A DNA stretch of 64,000 nucleotides from Methyloceanibacter superfactus (GTDB taxonomy: Bacteria; Pseudomonadota; Alphaproteobacteria; Rhizobiales; Methyloligellaceae): contig NZ_LPWF01000028.1 of NCBI RefSeq assembly GCF_001723305.1, positions 1-64,000 on the forward strand, written 5' to 3'. The notes under the pieces are model-generated. The model saw only the letters and a list, made by a program, of their open reading frames with translations, ran no database searches and was not told the origin of the DNA. Position 1 is the stretch's first letter. The number at the start of each line of letters is the position of its first letter. The position numbers and the translations under genes were made by a program. Positions 8,360-16,623 of this stretch are shown here, one piece after another.

Positions 8360-9406
8360 ATGAACGAAACGCCGCGAACGGATGCTTTCGCTGAGCCCTT
8401 TGATTGCCGTGCGGGTGTCTTTGGCAAGATCGGGGTGCTTCTGGTCAACCTCGGCACGCCGGACGACACCGACTATTGGTCGATGCGGCGCTATCTCAAG
8501 GAGTTCCTCTCCGACCGCCGCGTGATCGAAGTGAACCGGGTTATTTGGTGGCTGATCCTGAACGGCATCGTGCTCACCACGCGGCCGTCGAAAAGCGGCG
8601 AGGCCTACCGTTCGATCTGGAACGAAGAGCTCGACGAGTCGCCCTTGCGCACCATCACCCGGGCGCAGGCCGAGAAGATCGCGGACAAGCTCGGACACCG
8701 CGAGGAGCTCGTCATCGATTGGGCCATGCGCTACGGCAATCCGAGCATTGCTTCCGGGGTCGAGGCTCTGATCAAGCAGGGCTGTGAGAAGCTCCTGGTG
8801 TTTCCGCTCTATCCCCAATATGCGGCGGCGACCACCGCGACCGTGAACGACACGGTGTTCGACAAGCTCAAGACGATGCGCTGGCAGCCGGCGCTCCGGA
8901 CCGTGCCGCCCTATCCGACGGACCCGGTCTATATCGAGGCGCTGGCGGATTCCATCCGCGCGCATCTGGCAACGCTCGACTTCGAGCCGGAAGTGATCAT
9001 CGCTTCGTTCCACGGACTGCCGAAGGCGTATGTGGACAAGGGCGACCCGTATCAGTGCCAGTGTATGGAGACGGTGGATGCCCTGCGCGCGGCGCTCGGG
9101 CCCCTCGGCGAAAAACTGAAACTCACCTTCCAGTCCCGTTTCGGCCGCGCCGAATGGTTACAGCCTTATACGGACAAGACGGTGGAGGCGCTGGCGCGTG
9201 ATGGGGTGAAGCGGATCGCCATCCTCACGCCCGGCTTTGCCGCCGATTGCGTCGAGACGCTTGAGGAAATCTCGGGCGAGGCCAAAGACATCTTCCTGGA
9301 GCATGGCGGCGAGAGGTTCAGCTTCATCCCGTGCCTCAACGACAGTGAAGGCGGTATTCGCGTGCTCGTCCATCTCATCGAGCAGGAGCTCAAGGGCTGG
9401 CTGTAA
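8360..9406 (+). CDS. hemH: Ferrochelatase
   Basis: HemH inserts Fe2+ into protoporphyrin IX, the last step of haem synthesis. The 348-residue protein has the family hallmarks in order: GVLLVNLGTPD near the N-terminus, MRYGNPSIASGVEAL, LLVFPLYPQYAAATTATVND, ASFHGLPKAYVDKGDPY (with the metal-site His), TFQSRFGRAEWLQPYTD and ILTPGFAADCVETLEEI (with the catalytic Glu). The ATG at 8360 (MNETPRTDAF) is preferred over an in-frame TTG at 8351. Full length, no frame problems. Confidence 0.96.
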   Translation: MNETPRTDAFAEPFDCRAGVFGKIGVLLVNLGTPDDTDYWSMRRYLKEFLSDRRVIEVNRVIWWLILNGIVLTTRPSKSGEAYRSIWNEELDESPLRTITRAQAEKIADKLGHREELVIDWAMRYGNPSIASGVEALIKQGCEKLLVFPLYPQYAAATTATVNDTVFDKLKTMRWQPALRTVPPYPTDPVYIEALADSIRAHLATLDFEPEVIIASFHGLPKAYVDKGDPYQCQCMETVDALRAALGPLGEKLKLTFQSRFGRAEWLQPYTDKTVEALARDGVKRIAILTPGFAADCVETLEEISGEAKDIFLEHGGERFSFIPCLNDSEGGIRVLVHLIEQELKGWL

Positions 9407-9431
9407 GACGCACTGCGGGGGGATGGGGGTC

Positions 9432-9746
9432 ATGCACAGAGGACTACCGGCCTATTGCCTGAGTCTTCTCCTCGCCGGGTGCGCCACGCCCATGACCATG
9501 CGCGAGATCGACGCGGTGCAGCCCAATTGCGCCCGCATCGACAAGCAGATCGCCACGCTCGAGCAGGAAAAAGCTCAGAACGATCAGCGGGTTCTCGCCG
9601 GTGTGCAATCCGTGGCGCCGGCGCTTGCCGCTCTCAACATCATTGGCGGCACCTATGGCACGAATGTTTCCATCGCCACGGGCAATTGGGCGCGCGCCAT
9701 CGACCGTAAGCTTGCGGCGCTGCGGCGGGCGAAAAAGCGGTGCTAA
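9432..9746 (+). CDS. Small lipoprotein of unknown function
   Basis: About 104 residues. A lipobox LLLAGC near residue 18 predicts signal peptidase II cleavage and lipid attachment. The mature part contains a helical segment (DKQIATLEQEKAQNDQRVLA), a small hydrophobic Gly/Ala stretch (PALAALNIIGGTYGTNVSIA) and a basic C-terminus ending KKRC. An earlier in-frame ATG lies at 9423. No domain is recognised. It is 26 bp downstream of hemH and could be read from the same transcript. Confidence 0.7.
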   Translation: MHRGLPAYCLSLLLAGCATPMTMREIDAVQPNCARIDKQIATLEQEKAQNDQRVLAGVQSVAPALAALNIIGGTYGTNVSIATGNWARAIDRKLAALRRAKKRC

Positions 9747-9836
9747 GTCGCACGCCTGCCAAATGCCGCCCCTAAGGGTTGGAGAGGCGCCAGCGGACGC
9801 GTATCTTGCGGCCGGATTTTGCGCGAGGAGGGGACG

Positions 9837-10247
9837 ATGCGACGCGCGGCCATCTTGGGTTTTGGCTTGTTTTTGCTGCTGGCGCCGGCGTGGGGCGCCG
9901 ACGGACCCGCTGCATTCATCGATGTCGCCGGCGCGCCCGGCGACGGCGAGCAGGCGCTGGAACGCGCCCTGTCCAACCGCTTTCTCAACGAGGGGTTTAC
10001 CGTCACCGGCACACCCCAGGTCAACGCCTATGAAATCCAAGGCACCGTGAGACTCTCGCCGGCGGAGCGCGGCAAGGAAAACATCCGCATCGATTGGACC
10101 ATTTTCGGCCCGGAAGGCACGCGGATCGGCAATGTCACCCAGGTCAAGGTCATCCGCAAAGGCTCGCTCGACCGGCACTGGGGCACGGCGGCGGAAGCCG
10201 CGGCGGATGCGGCGGCGCAAGACATCCTCAAGCTCTTGCCGCAGTGA
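9837..10247 (+). CDS. Secreted hypothetical protein (136 aa)
   Basis: Not recognised. The N-terminus is a clear signal peptide (MRRAAILGFGLFLLLAPAWG). The mature domain is short and alternates strands and helices (GTVRLSPAERGKENIRIDWT, IFGPEGTRIGNVTQVKVIRK), ending in an Ala-rich helix. A GAGGAGGGG ribosome-binding site precedes the ATG at 9837. Its shape resembles small periplasmic proteins found after lipoprotein genes in this order; a role in the envelope is inference only. Confidence 0.7.
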   Translation: MRRAAILGFGLFLLLAPAWGADGPAAFIDVAGAPGDGEQALERALSNRFLNEGFTVTGTPQVNAYEIQGTVRLSPAERGKENIRIDWTIFGPEGTRIGNVTQVKVIRKGSLDRHWGTAAEAAADAAAQDILKLLPQ

Positions 10248-10398
10248 GTGATGCACCGCACAAAGCGGGCATCTGGGCCGGCCCGGCCCCTTATACGCCG
10301 TTGGGTCTCCACCATTTAATGGACTGCCGTTATCAAGGCGCGTGCGATACGCTTAAGCTCAACTGGCAGCGGCGCCGGTCACCTGGGGAGAGTGCCAT

Positions 10399-11379
10399 AT
10401 GTTCGGCTTCGACATCTTCGTCCTTGTTCTGCTCGTCCTATTCGTCGTTCTTGTCATCTCGGCGGTCAAGATCGTGCCGCAGGGCTACAATTACACGGTC
10501 GAGCGCTTCGGCCGGTACACGCGGACCCTCACTCCCGGCCTCACCCTGATCATCCCGTTCATCGATCGCGTCGGGCGCAAACTCAACATGATGGAACAAG
10601 TGGTCGAGGTGCCGAGCCAGGAAGTCATCACCAAGGACAACGCCATGGTGCGGGTCGATGGCGTCGCCTTCTTCCAGGTTCTCGATGCCGCCCGGGCGAG
10701 CTATGAGGTGACCAATCTCGAGGTTGCCATCCTCAACCTCACCATGACCAATATCCGTACGGTGATGGGGTCGATGGATTTGGACAAGCTTCTGTCCGAG
10801 CGCGACGAGATCAATCATCGCCTGCTCAAGGTGGTCGACGACGCCACTCATAGTTGGGGCGTCAAGGTCACCCGCATCGAGATCAAGGATATCGAGCCGC
10901 CACGCGACCTGGTCGACTCCATGGCGCGGCAGATGAAGGCCGAGCGCGACAAGCGTGCGGCGATCCTCGTGGCCGAGGGCGAGCGCCAAGCGGCGATCCT
11001 CTCTGCGGAGGGCGAGAAGCAGGCGCAAATCCTGGCGGCGGAAGGGCGCCGCGAGGCGGCTTATCGCGATGCCGAGGCTCGCGAGCGCGAGGCCGAAGCC
11101 GAGGCCAAAGCAACCGCCATGGTTAGCGAGGCCATCAATAGAGGCAGCGCGCAAGCGATCAATTATTTCGTGGCCAACAATTATATCGGCGCGCTCAAGG
11201 CGCTGGCCGAGGCGGACAATCAGAAGGTGCTGATCCTGCCGCTCGAGTCGTCGTCGGTGATCGGGGCCATCGCCGGCGTCAGCGAGATCGCGCGAGAGGC
11301 TTTCGGCGATAAGGGCGATGCGTCCGGGGCGAAGCCGCAGGGCAGCCAGCGCGGACGCGGGTCCGTGCCAAGCGTCTAG
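10399..11379 (+). CDS. SPFH/Band 7 membrane protein (QmcA/slipin type)
   Basis: A 326-residue membrane-anchored SPFH protein that forms microdomain assemblies and often regulates FtsH-type proteolysis. It has one N-terminal membrane segment (FVLVLLVLFVVLVISAV), the Band 7 domain (residues about 25-180, VPQGYNYTVERFGRYTRTL, IPFIDRVGRKLNMMEQ) and a long charged coiled-coil with repeated ILVAEGERQAAILSAEGEKQ. A GGGGAG ribosome-binding site precedes the ATG. It overlaps no other gene but is 12 bp from the nfeD-like gene, a classic partnership. Confidence 0.92.
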   Translation: MFGFDIFVLVLLVLFVVLVISAVKIVPQGYNYTVERFGRYTRTLTPGLTLIIPFIDRVGRKLNMMEQVVEVPSQEVITKDNAMVRVDGVAFFQVLDAARASYEVTNLEVAILNLTMTNIRTVMGSMDLDKLLSERDEINHRLLKVVDDATHSWGVKVTRIEIKDIEPPRDLVDSMARQMKAERDKRAAILVAEGERQAAILSAEGEKQAQILAAEGRREAAYRDAEAREREAEAEAKATAMVSEAINRGSAQAINYFVANNYIGALKALAEADNQKVLILPLESSSVIGAIAGVSEIAREAFGDKGDASGAKPQGSQRGRGSVPSV

Positions 11380-11391
11380 CGGGGACCGGTG

Positions 11392-11844
11392 ATGGAAGCG
11401 ATCCTCGAGCTTGGCGCCTGGAGTTGGATGATTCTCGCCGCCGCCCTGTTTGTCCTCGAACTGGTGGCACCCGGCATATTCTTCATGTGGTTCGGGCTCG
11501 CAGCCTTGGTGACCGGCCTCATCATGTTCCGCTACGACCTCGGCTGGCAGTGGCAGCTCATCTGGTTTTGCGGGCTGTCGCTCGCTGCGGTGCTGATCGC
11601 CAATCGATATCTGCGCCAGCATCCGCTGGAGTCCGATCAGCCGCTCTTGAACCAGCGCGCCGCCCAGCTCGTCGGCCACTCATTCGACCTCGTCGATCCG
11701 ATCGTGAATGGGCGCGGCAGCATCCATTCCGGCGATACGATCTGGCGGGTGGAGGGGCCGGCGCTGCCCAAGGGCACGCGGATCAAGGTGGTCGGCGTGG
11801 ACGGGTCGGTGCTTAAAGTCGAGCCGGCCGACGGGCCGGCTTAG
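11392..11844 (+). CDS. NfeD-like (YbbK) inner-membrane protein
   Basis: A 150-residue short NfeD protein, the usual partner of the SPFH protein immediately upstream. It has three hydrophobic segments (WMILAAALFVLELVAPGIFF, MWFGLAALVTGLIMF, LIWFCGLSLAAVLIA), followed by a C-terminal OB-fold domain (GHSFDLVDPIVNGRGSIHSG, then DTIWRVEGPALPKGTRIKVV). ATG at 11392; an in-frame GTG at 11389 is possible. The pair probably forms one operon involved in membrane organisation or quality control of membrane proteins. Confidence 0.9.
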   Translation: MEAILELGAWSWMILAAALFVLELVAPGIFFMWFGLAALVTGLIMFRYDLGWQWQLIWFCGLSLAAVLIANRYLRQHPLESDQPLLNQRAAQLVGHSFDLVDPIVNGRGSIHSGDTIWRVEGPALPKGTRIKVVGVDGSVLKVEPADGPA

Positions 11845-11850
11845 GACGGC

Positions 11851-12095
11851 TCAGACCTCGATCTGGCCGATCTCGTGAATCTCTTTGATCTCGTCTGGAA
11901 TGTTTGCCGACTTCTCCGCGTGCGGCCAGGAGCCCATGGCCAACCGCGTGCGGCCCGATCCGGTGACGACGACGTCGGTGAAGCCGACTTCGCGGAACTT
12001 GTCGGCGACCATCTCGTTGGAGGCCGCGCTTGGAAGAGGCCTAGGGCGATTGTGGCCTTGTAGCGGAGGCCCGGGCGGACGGTGTAGCGCGACAT
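11851..12095 (-). CDS. Small conserved hypothetical protein, frameshifted
   Basis: Not recognised by function. The N-terminus (MSRYTVRPGLRYKATIALGL) is in one frame. The remainder (NEMVADKFREVGFTDVVVTG, SGRTRLAMGSWPHAEKSANI, ending EIHEIGQIEV) is in another, joined by a one-base indel near 12030 (CAAGCGCGG reads correctly if CAAGGCGCGG). The corrected protein is about 80 residues. It follows glpD on the same strand with 28 bp between them, so the two may share a transcript. Confidence 0.6.
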
Positions 12096-12123
12096 GGTTT
12101 CTCTCTTTTCAGGTTGTGCGTGA

Positions 12124-13627
12124 TCAAGTCCGGGCAGCGAACCATGTCCCTACCGCCTCGCGTCCCACCTCGTCGAGGAGGAGGTGTAGCTTGGTGCGGC
12201 GTAGGAGATAATCGTCAGCCGTCATGGCGTCCTCGGTCTCGACGACATGGTCGAGTTCGGCGCGAGGTACGCCTGGCGCAATCTCCGTAGCAGCCCCCGC
12301 GTCGGCGCCGATGCGGGCGAAGAGATCTTCGATCTTATCGCCATAGGTGAGGGTCCAGCGCCGGCGCGTCGCCAAGGGAATTTCCTCAGGGCCTTCCTCG
12401 GCGTGGGCGAGAAGCATCTCGCGGTTCAGGCTGCCGCCGTAAAGCGGCACGTCCTTGGTCCACGGGCCGCTCATCTCCAAACCAAACGTGTTGAGCATGA
12501 AGAGCGTGTCCTCGGCGAGGGCGCGGTGCGTGGTGAGCTTGCCGCCATAGAGTGTGATGAAGCCGCCAGTGCCTTGTGCGCAGGCCGCCAGCGAGGGACT
12601 GCGGCTGATGCGGCTCGGCTTCTCCTCCGAGCCGCCATGGAGCGCGCGCACGCCCGACCAGGTGAAGACGATGTCCCGTTCGGTGACCGTCCTGCCCGGA
12701 TAGGTGAAATAGCGATTATAGGCTTGGACCAGATAGGCCTTCTCGTCGGCAGAGCAGTGGGCCGAGCCGGGATCGCCTTCATGGGGGACGTCGGTGGTGC
12801 CGATGACCAGGAAGCGCGCGTCCAGCCATGGCATGACGAACACGATGCGCTCGCCGTCGTCTTGCAGCGTATAGGCGCACGGTGCGGGCGGGTCCGGCAT
12901 CGGCAGCACGATATGGCTGCCGCGCACGAGCCGCAGCGGTTGCGGACTCGGGTGCGGCCTCCGTCAGGGCATCGACCTGGGGGGCATACGGCCCGGCGGC
13001 GTTGACGATGAAACGGGTCTCAATCCGCCGCTTTTGTCCGCGCTCATCGAGTTCGACGGCATAGCCGTTCTCCAGGGCCGCGATGGCGATGACGGCACGC
13101 CGATTGAGAATGTCGGCGCCACGGGCGCGCGCATCGAGCGCCACGGCCAAGGTCAGGCGCGCGTCATCGGTCTGGCAGTCGTGATAATGCAGCACGGCGC
13201 TCAGGTGGTCCTGGCGCAGATAGGGGAGGCTTTCCGCCTCCGCCGACGAGACCCGACCACTCGCCGGCAAGCCGTCGCCCATGGACAGCAGGTCGTAGAG
13301 CGTGAGGCCGGCGTGGACGAGCCAAGCACTGCGCGTCTGCCAGTCGTAGATGGGAAGGAGGAATTTCAACGGAGTCACGAGATGGGGAGCGGCGCGGAGC
13401 AGCTCGGCGCGCTCGACCAGGGATTCGCGCACGAGCTTCAGCTCGAGATGTTCCAGATAGCGCAGGCCGCCATGGATGAGCTTCGAGGAGTTGGAGGAGG
13501 TGGCGCAGGCATAGTCGCCCTTCTCGGCCAGCAGCACTTTCAGGCCGCGACCGGCGGCGTCGCGGGCGACCGCGGCGCCATGAATGCCGCCGCCGATGAT
13601 GACAAGGTCGAACGTTTCCGTGGTCAC
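12124..13627 (-). CDS. glpD: Aerobic glycerol-3-phosphate dehydrogenase GlpD, one frameshift
   Basis: FAD-dependent membrane enzyme oxidising glycerol 3-phosphate to dihydroxyacetone phosphate with electrons passing to quinone. The N-terminal dinucleotide-binding motif DLVIIGGGIHGAAVARDAAG is followed by SSNSSKLIHGGLRYLEHLEL, both diagnostic. The C-terminal half (RGSHIVLPMPDPPAPCAY, FVMPWLDARFLVIGTTDVPH, TLYGGKLTTHRALAED) is in another frame; removing one C near 12944 joins them as ESQPLRLVRGSHIVLP. The corrected length of about 500 residues is normal. Start GTG at 13627. No other glp genes are nearby. Confidence 0.9.
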
Positions 13628-13782
13628 GACGTTCTGATCCTAGAGTTGCCCCAGGCGCGCGGGCGGGGACGAAGGATTAACTGCCTTTAACGAGGCTTTT
13701 GGCGTCTTCCGGCCTGCTATCGCCATGTTGTCATGCCTACTCTACACTGACTGCTGTGCTCAACGGCCACCCGGAAGGAACT

Positions 13783-15411
13783 ATGGCAGATATCGTCATC
13801 ATCAATCCGCGCTTCGACATTTCCTTCTGGGGGTTGGAGCATTGCATGCCCCTGTTCGGCAAGCGCGCCAATCTGCCGGTGTCCTGTCTTGCGTTGCTCG
13901 CGGCGCTCGTTCCCGACCATCACCAGGTGACGTTGATCGACGAGAATGTCGAGGAAATCGACTTCGACCGTCTCGGCCGCGCCGATCTCGTCTGTCTGAC
14001 GGGCATGAGCATTCAGGGCACGCGTCTCCTGGAAATTCTCGACGAGGTCAAGTCCCGCGGCGTCATGGTCGTGGTGGGCGGCCCCATGGCCACGGTCGAG
14101 CCGGAGATCTTGGACGGCGCTGCCGACGTCATTTTCCTCGGCGAGGCGGACGAGACATGGCCCCGCTTCTTGCGGGAATGGGAGCAAGGCACCCACCAGG
14201 ACCGCTACGAGCAGACCGAGAAAACCGACATGGCGAGCCTGCCTCTGCCGCGAGTCGATCTGCTGAAGGCCGATCGCTATATGTTTGGTAGCCTGCAGAT
14301 CTCCCGGGGCTGCCCCTTCACTTGCGAATTCTGCGACATCATCGTCACCTTCGGCCGGCGCCCCCGTCTCAAGTCGAGCGCGCAGGTGTTGGCCGAGCTC
14401 GAATCTTTCGAGCGCGCCGGGCTTACGGTTGTTTTCGTCGTCGATGACAACCTCATCGGCAACAAGAAGGCGATCAAGGAGGTGCTGCGCGACATCATCG
14501 CCTGGCAGCAAGAGCGCGCCTATCCATTGACGCTGTTCACCGAGGCGTCGCTCGATCTCGCCGAGGACGACGAGCTTATGGAGCTGATGGGACTCGCCAA
14601 TTTCCAGAGCGTGTTCATCGGCATCGAGACACCGAACGAAGAATCCCTGAAAGAGACCAAGAAACTGCAGAATGTGCGGCCCAATGCCGGCTCGCTGCTG
14701 GAGCGGGTGCATCGCATCCAGGCGCGCGGTCTCGATGTGTGGTGCGGCATGATCGTCGGTTTCGATAACGACGATGAGTCGATCTTTCAGGTGATGCCAC
14801 GGTTTCTTGCCGATGCGCGCATCTCGGCGGCGCTCATCGGTCTACTGCACGCCATCCCGACCACGCCCCTTTACGATCGGCTCAAGCAAGCCGGGCGGCT
14901 GAACGACGACGAGGCGGCCGAGCGATACGGCACCAATGTCGTGCCCCTCGGCATGTCTCCCGAGGCGCTGCGCGACGGATTCATACAGGTGATGCAGGAC
15001 TGTTACGATCCCGATGCCTATTTCGGCCGGCTGGACGGACAGTTCATCGACGATGACTTCAAATTCGTCCTGCATCATTTGCCCTATTGGAAGAGCCATC
15101 CCGTGGCCTGGCTCAAGCGGAGCTTCTTCAACTACGTAAAGTTCGGCGCCGTGGCCTCGAGGCTCTTGTCGGTGGTGAAAGACGACGCCTTGCGGGCGCG
15201 CTACAAGCAGCAGCTGTCGCGCGTGGTGCGCCAGCGCTGGCGCGAGCCGCATATCCTGTTCATCTACACGATCAAGGTGGCCATGCATTATCACTACGCC
15301 GCGCTGGCGCATGCGATGGCGCAGGTCGATGACGGGAGCGGCGCCATGCCCGACGCGGGCCGGTCCTTCTCGCGGGCCAAGCGGCCGGTGGAAGAGCGCG
15401 CGGTTGCCTGA
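13783..15411 (+). CDS. B12-binding radical SAM protein, HpnP-like (DUF4070 C-terminus)
   Basis: Cobalamin-dependent radical SAM enzyme of 542 residues. An N-terminal B12-binding domain (about 1-140; DLVCLTGMSIQGTRLLEILD, MVVVGGPMATVEPEIL) is followed by a radical SAM core with the cluster motif SRGCPFTCEFCDIIVTFG and a DUF4070 C-terminal region. The overall sequence (SFWGLEHCMPLFGKRANLPV, VVDDNLIGNKKAIKEVLRDI, ETPNEESLKETKKLQNVR, YGTNVVPLGMSPEALRDGF) resembles HpnP, the hopanoid C-2 methylase, as I remember that family. Other DUF4070 methyltransferases are possible. The ATG at 13783 is chosen because the domain starts there; upstream sequence in frame is not conserved-looking. No other hopanoid genes are in view. 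Confidence 0.72.
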   Translation: MADIVIINPRFDISFWGLEHCMPLFGKRANLPVSCLALLAALVPDHHQVTLIDENVEEIDFDRLGRADLVCLTGMSIQGTRLLEILDEVKSRGVMVVVGGPMATVEPEILDGAADVIFLGEADETWPRFLREWEQGTHQDRYEQTEKTDMASLPLPRVDLLKADRYMFGSLQISRGCPFTCEFCDIIVTFGRRPRLKSSAQVLAELESFERAGLTVVFVVDDNLIGNKKAIKEVLRDIIAWQQERAYPLTLFTEASLDLAEDDELMELMGLANFQSVFIGIETPNEESLKETKKLQNVRPNAGSLLERVHRIQARGLDVWCGMIVGFDNDDESIFQVMPRFLADARISAALIGLLHAIPTTPLYDRLKQAGRLNDDEAAERYGTNVVPLGMSPEALRDGFIQVMQDCYDPDAYFGRLDGQFIDDDFKFVLHHLPYWKSHPVAWLKRSFFNYVKFGAVASRLLSVVKDDALRARYKQQLSRVVRQRWREPHILFIYTIKVAMHYHYAALAHAMAQVDDGSGAMPDAGRSFSRAKRPVEERAVA

Positions 15412-15423
15412 TCGGGCGACGGC

Positions 15424-16422
15424 CTAAGCGACGCCGGCGCGCAGCAGATCGTGAACGTGAATGATGCCCACGGGGCGACCGTCCTCGACGACGAAGAGGG
15501 TGGTGATGGCCGAGGCGTTGATCACCTCGAGCGCCGCGCTGGCTAGGAGATCGGGCGCGACCGTCTTCGGCGCCGGCGTCATGATCTCCGCGGTGCGCTT
15601 GCCCAGGAGCGACGAGCCCATATGGCGGCGCAAGTCACCGTCGGTGATGATGCCCTGAAGCATTCCGTCGCCATCGACGACGCCGAGACAAGCCAGGGCC
15701 TTCTCGGTCATGACCACGATGGCTTCCGACATGACGAGGCTCGCATCAGCGAGCGGCAGCCGATCCCCCTTATGCATCAAGTCGCCGACGAATTTCAGGC
15801 GCGCGCCGAGCTGACCGCCGGGGTGCAGCGCCTTGAAGTCGATCGCCGTGAAGCCCTTGCTTTCGAGCAGGGCGATGGCGAGGCAGTCGCCGAGAGCCAG
15901 TTGCATGACCGTCGAGGTCGTCGGCGCGAGCCCGTGGGGGCAGGCTTCCTTCGCCTGCGGTAGGGCCAGCACGATCTCCGCAGCCTGGCCGAGGGTCGAG
16001 TCGGGGTTCGAGGTCACCGCGATGAGCGGCACGGCAAAGCGCCGTGAATAAGAGACGATATTGCCGAGCTCCACGGTTTCACCCGACCAGGAGAAGGCAA
16101 GGATCGCGTCATCGCGGGTGATCATGCCGAGGTCGCCGTGGCTCGCCGCTCGGATGGACGAAGTAGGCGGGGGTGCCCGTGGAGGAGAGGGTCGCGGCCA
16201 CCTGCGACATGGCCGCTCTTGCCATCCCGGTGACAATGACCCGGCCGCGGCACACGCGGAGCATGTCCAGGGCCTCGGCGAAGCGTCGGCCAAATGCGCG
16301 CCGAGCGCGGCTTGCAGCGCGCTCAGGCCTTCGGTCTCCAATTGGAGGGTCCGCGTTGCAGAGGCAACCGCCTCGTTACGGTCCTCTTGTGGCGATGGAT
16401 CCCGCTTCAGGCCGAGCGACAT
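15424..16422 (-). CDS. kdsD: D-arabinose-5-phosphate isomerase (KpsF/GutQ/KdsD family), two compensating indels
   Basis: Isomerises ribulose 5-phosphate to arabinose 5-phosphate, the first step of Kdo synthesis for lipopolysaccharide. It has a SIS domain (ASHGDLGMITRDDAILAFSW, SGETVELGNIVSYSRRF, LAPTTSTVMQLALGDCLAIA, LHPGGQLGARL) and two C-terminal CBS domains (GDLMHKGDRLPLADASLVMS; MTPAPKTVAPDLLASAALEV). Residues about 50-93 are out of frame; the alternative frame reads FAEALDMLRVCRGRVIVTGM and ATLSSTGTPAYFVHPS, the missing SIS sequence. The frame leaves near 16288 and returns near 16145. Such paired errors point to sequencing, not decay. Confidence 0.88.
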   Translation of the reverse strand: MSLGLKRDPSPQEDRNEAVASATRTLQLETEGLSALQAALGAHLADASPRPWTCSACAAAGSLSPGWQERPCRRWPRPSPPRAPPPTSSIRAASHGDLGMITRDDAILAFSWSGETVELGNIVSYSRRFAVPLIAVTSNPDSTLGQAAEIVLALPQAKEACPHGLAPTTSTVMQLALGDCLAIALLESKGFTAIDFKALHPGGQLGARLKFVGDLMHKGDRLPLADASLVMSEAIVVMTEKALACLGVVDGDGMLQGIITDGDLRRHMGSSLLGKRTAEIMTPAPKTVAPDLLASAALEVINASAITTLFVVEDGRPVGIIHVHDLLRAGVA

Positions 16423-16623
16423 TGGTGTTCCCCCTTTGTGACAGTTCGGATTTTAGCACGGATTAAGGCGGCGGAAGGTCCAAGACGGGGCCATTTCGAA
16501 ACAGCCCTAAACGGCTCGTTAACCCTCTTGCTCCTAGGCTTGAGCTGTCAAACGGGCCTGGGATCAGGAGCCACAATATCGTGGATTCCGAGGGTTCTCC
16601 CAGCGCCGATCGAGGGTGCGTCC

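Noticed and set aside
10438..11679. A 413-codon antisense frame opposite the SPFH and NfeD genes
   Set aside because: Sense proteins are clearly identified and complete; the antisense translation is His/Arg/Ala-rich without domain content.
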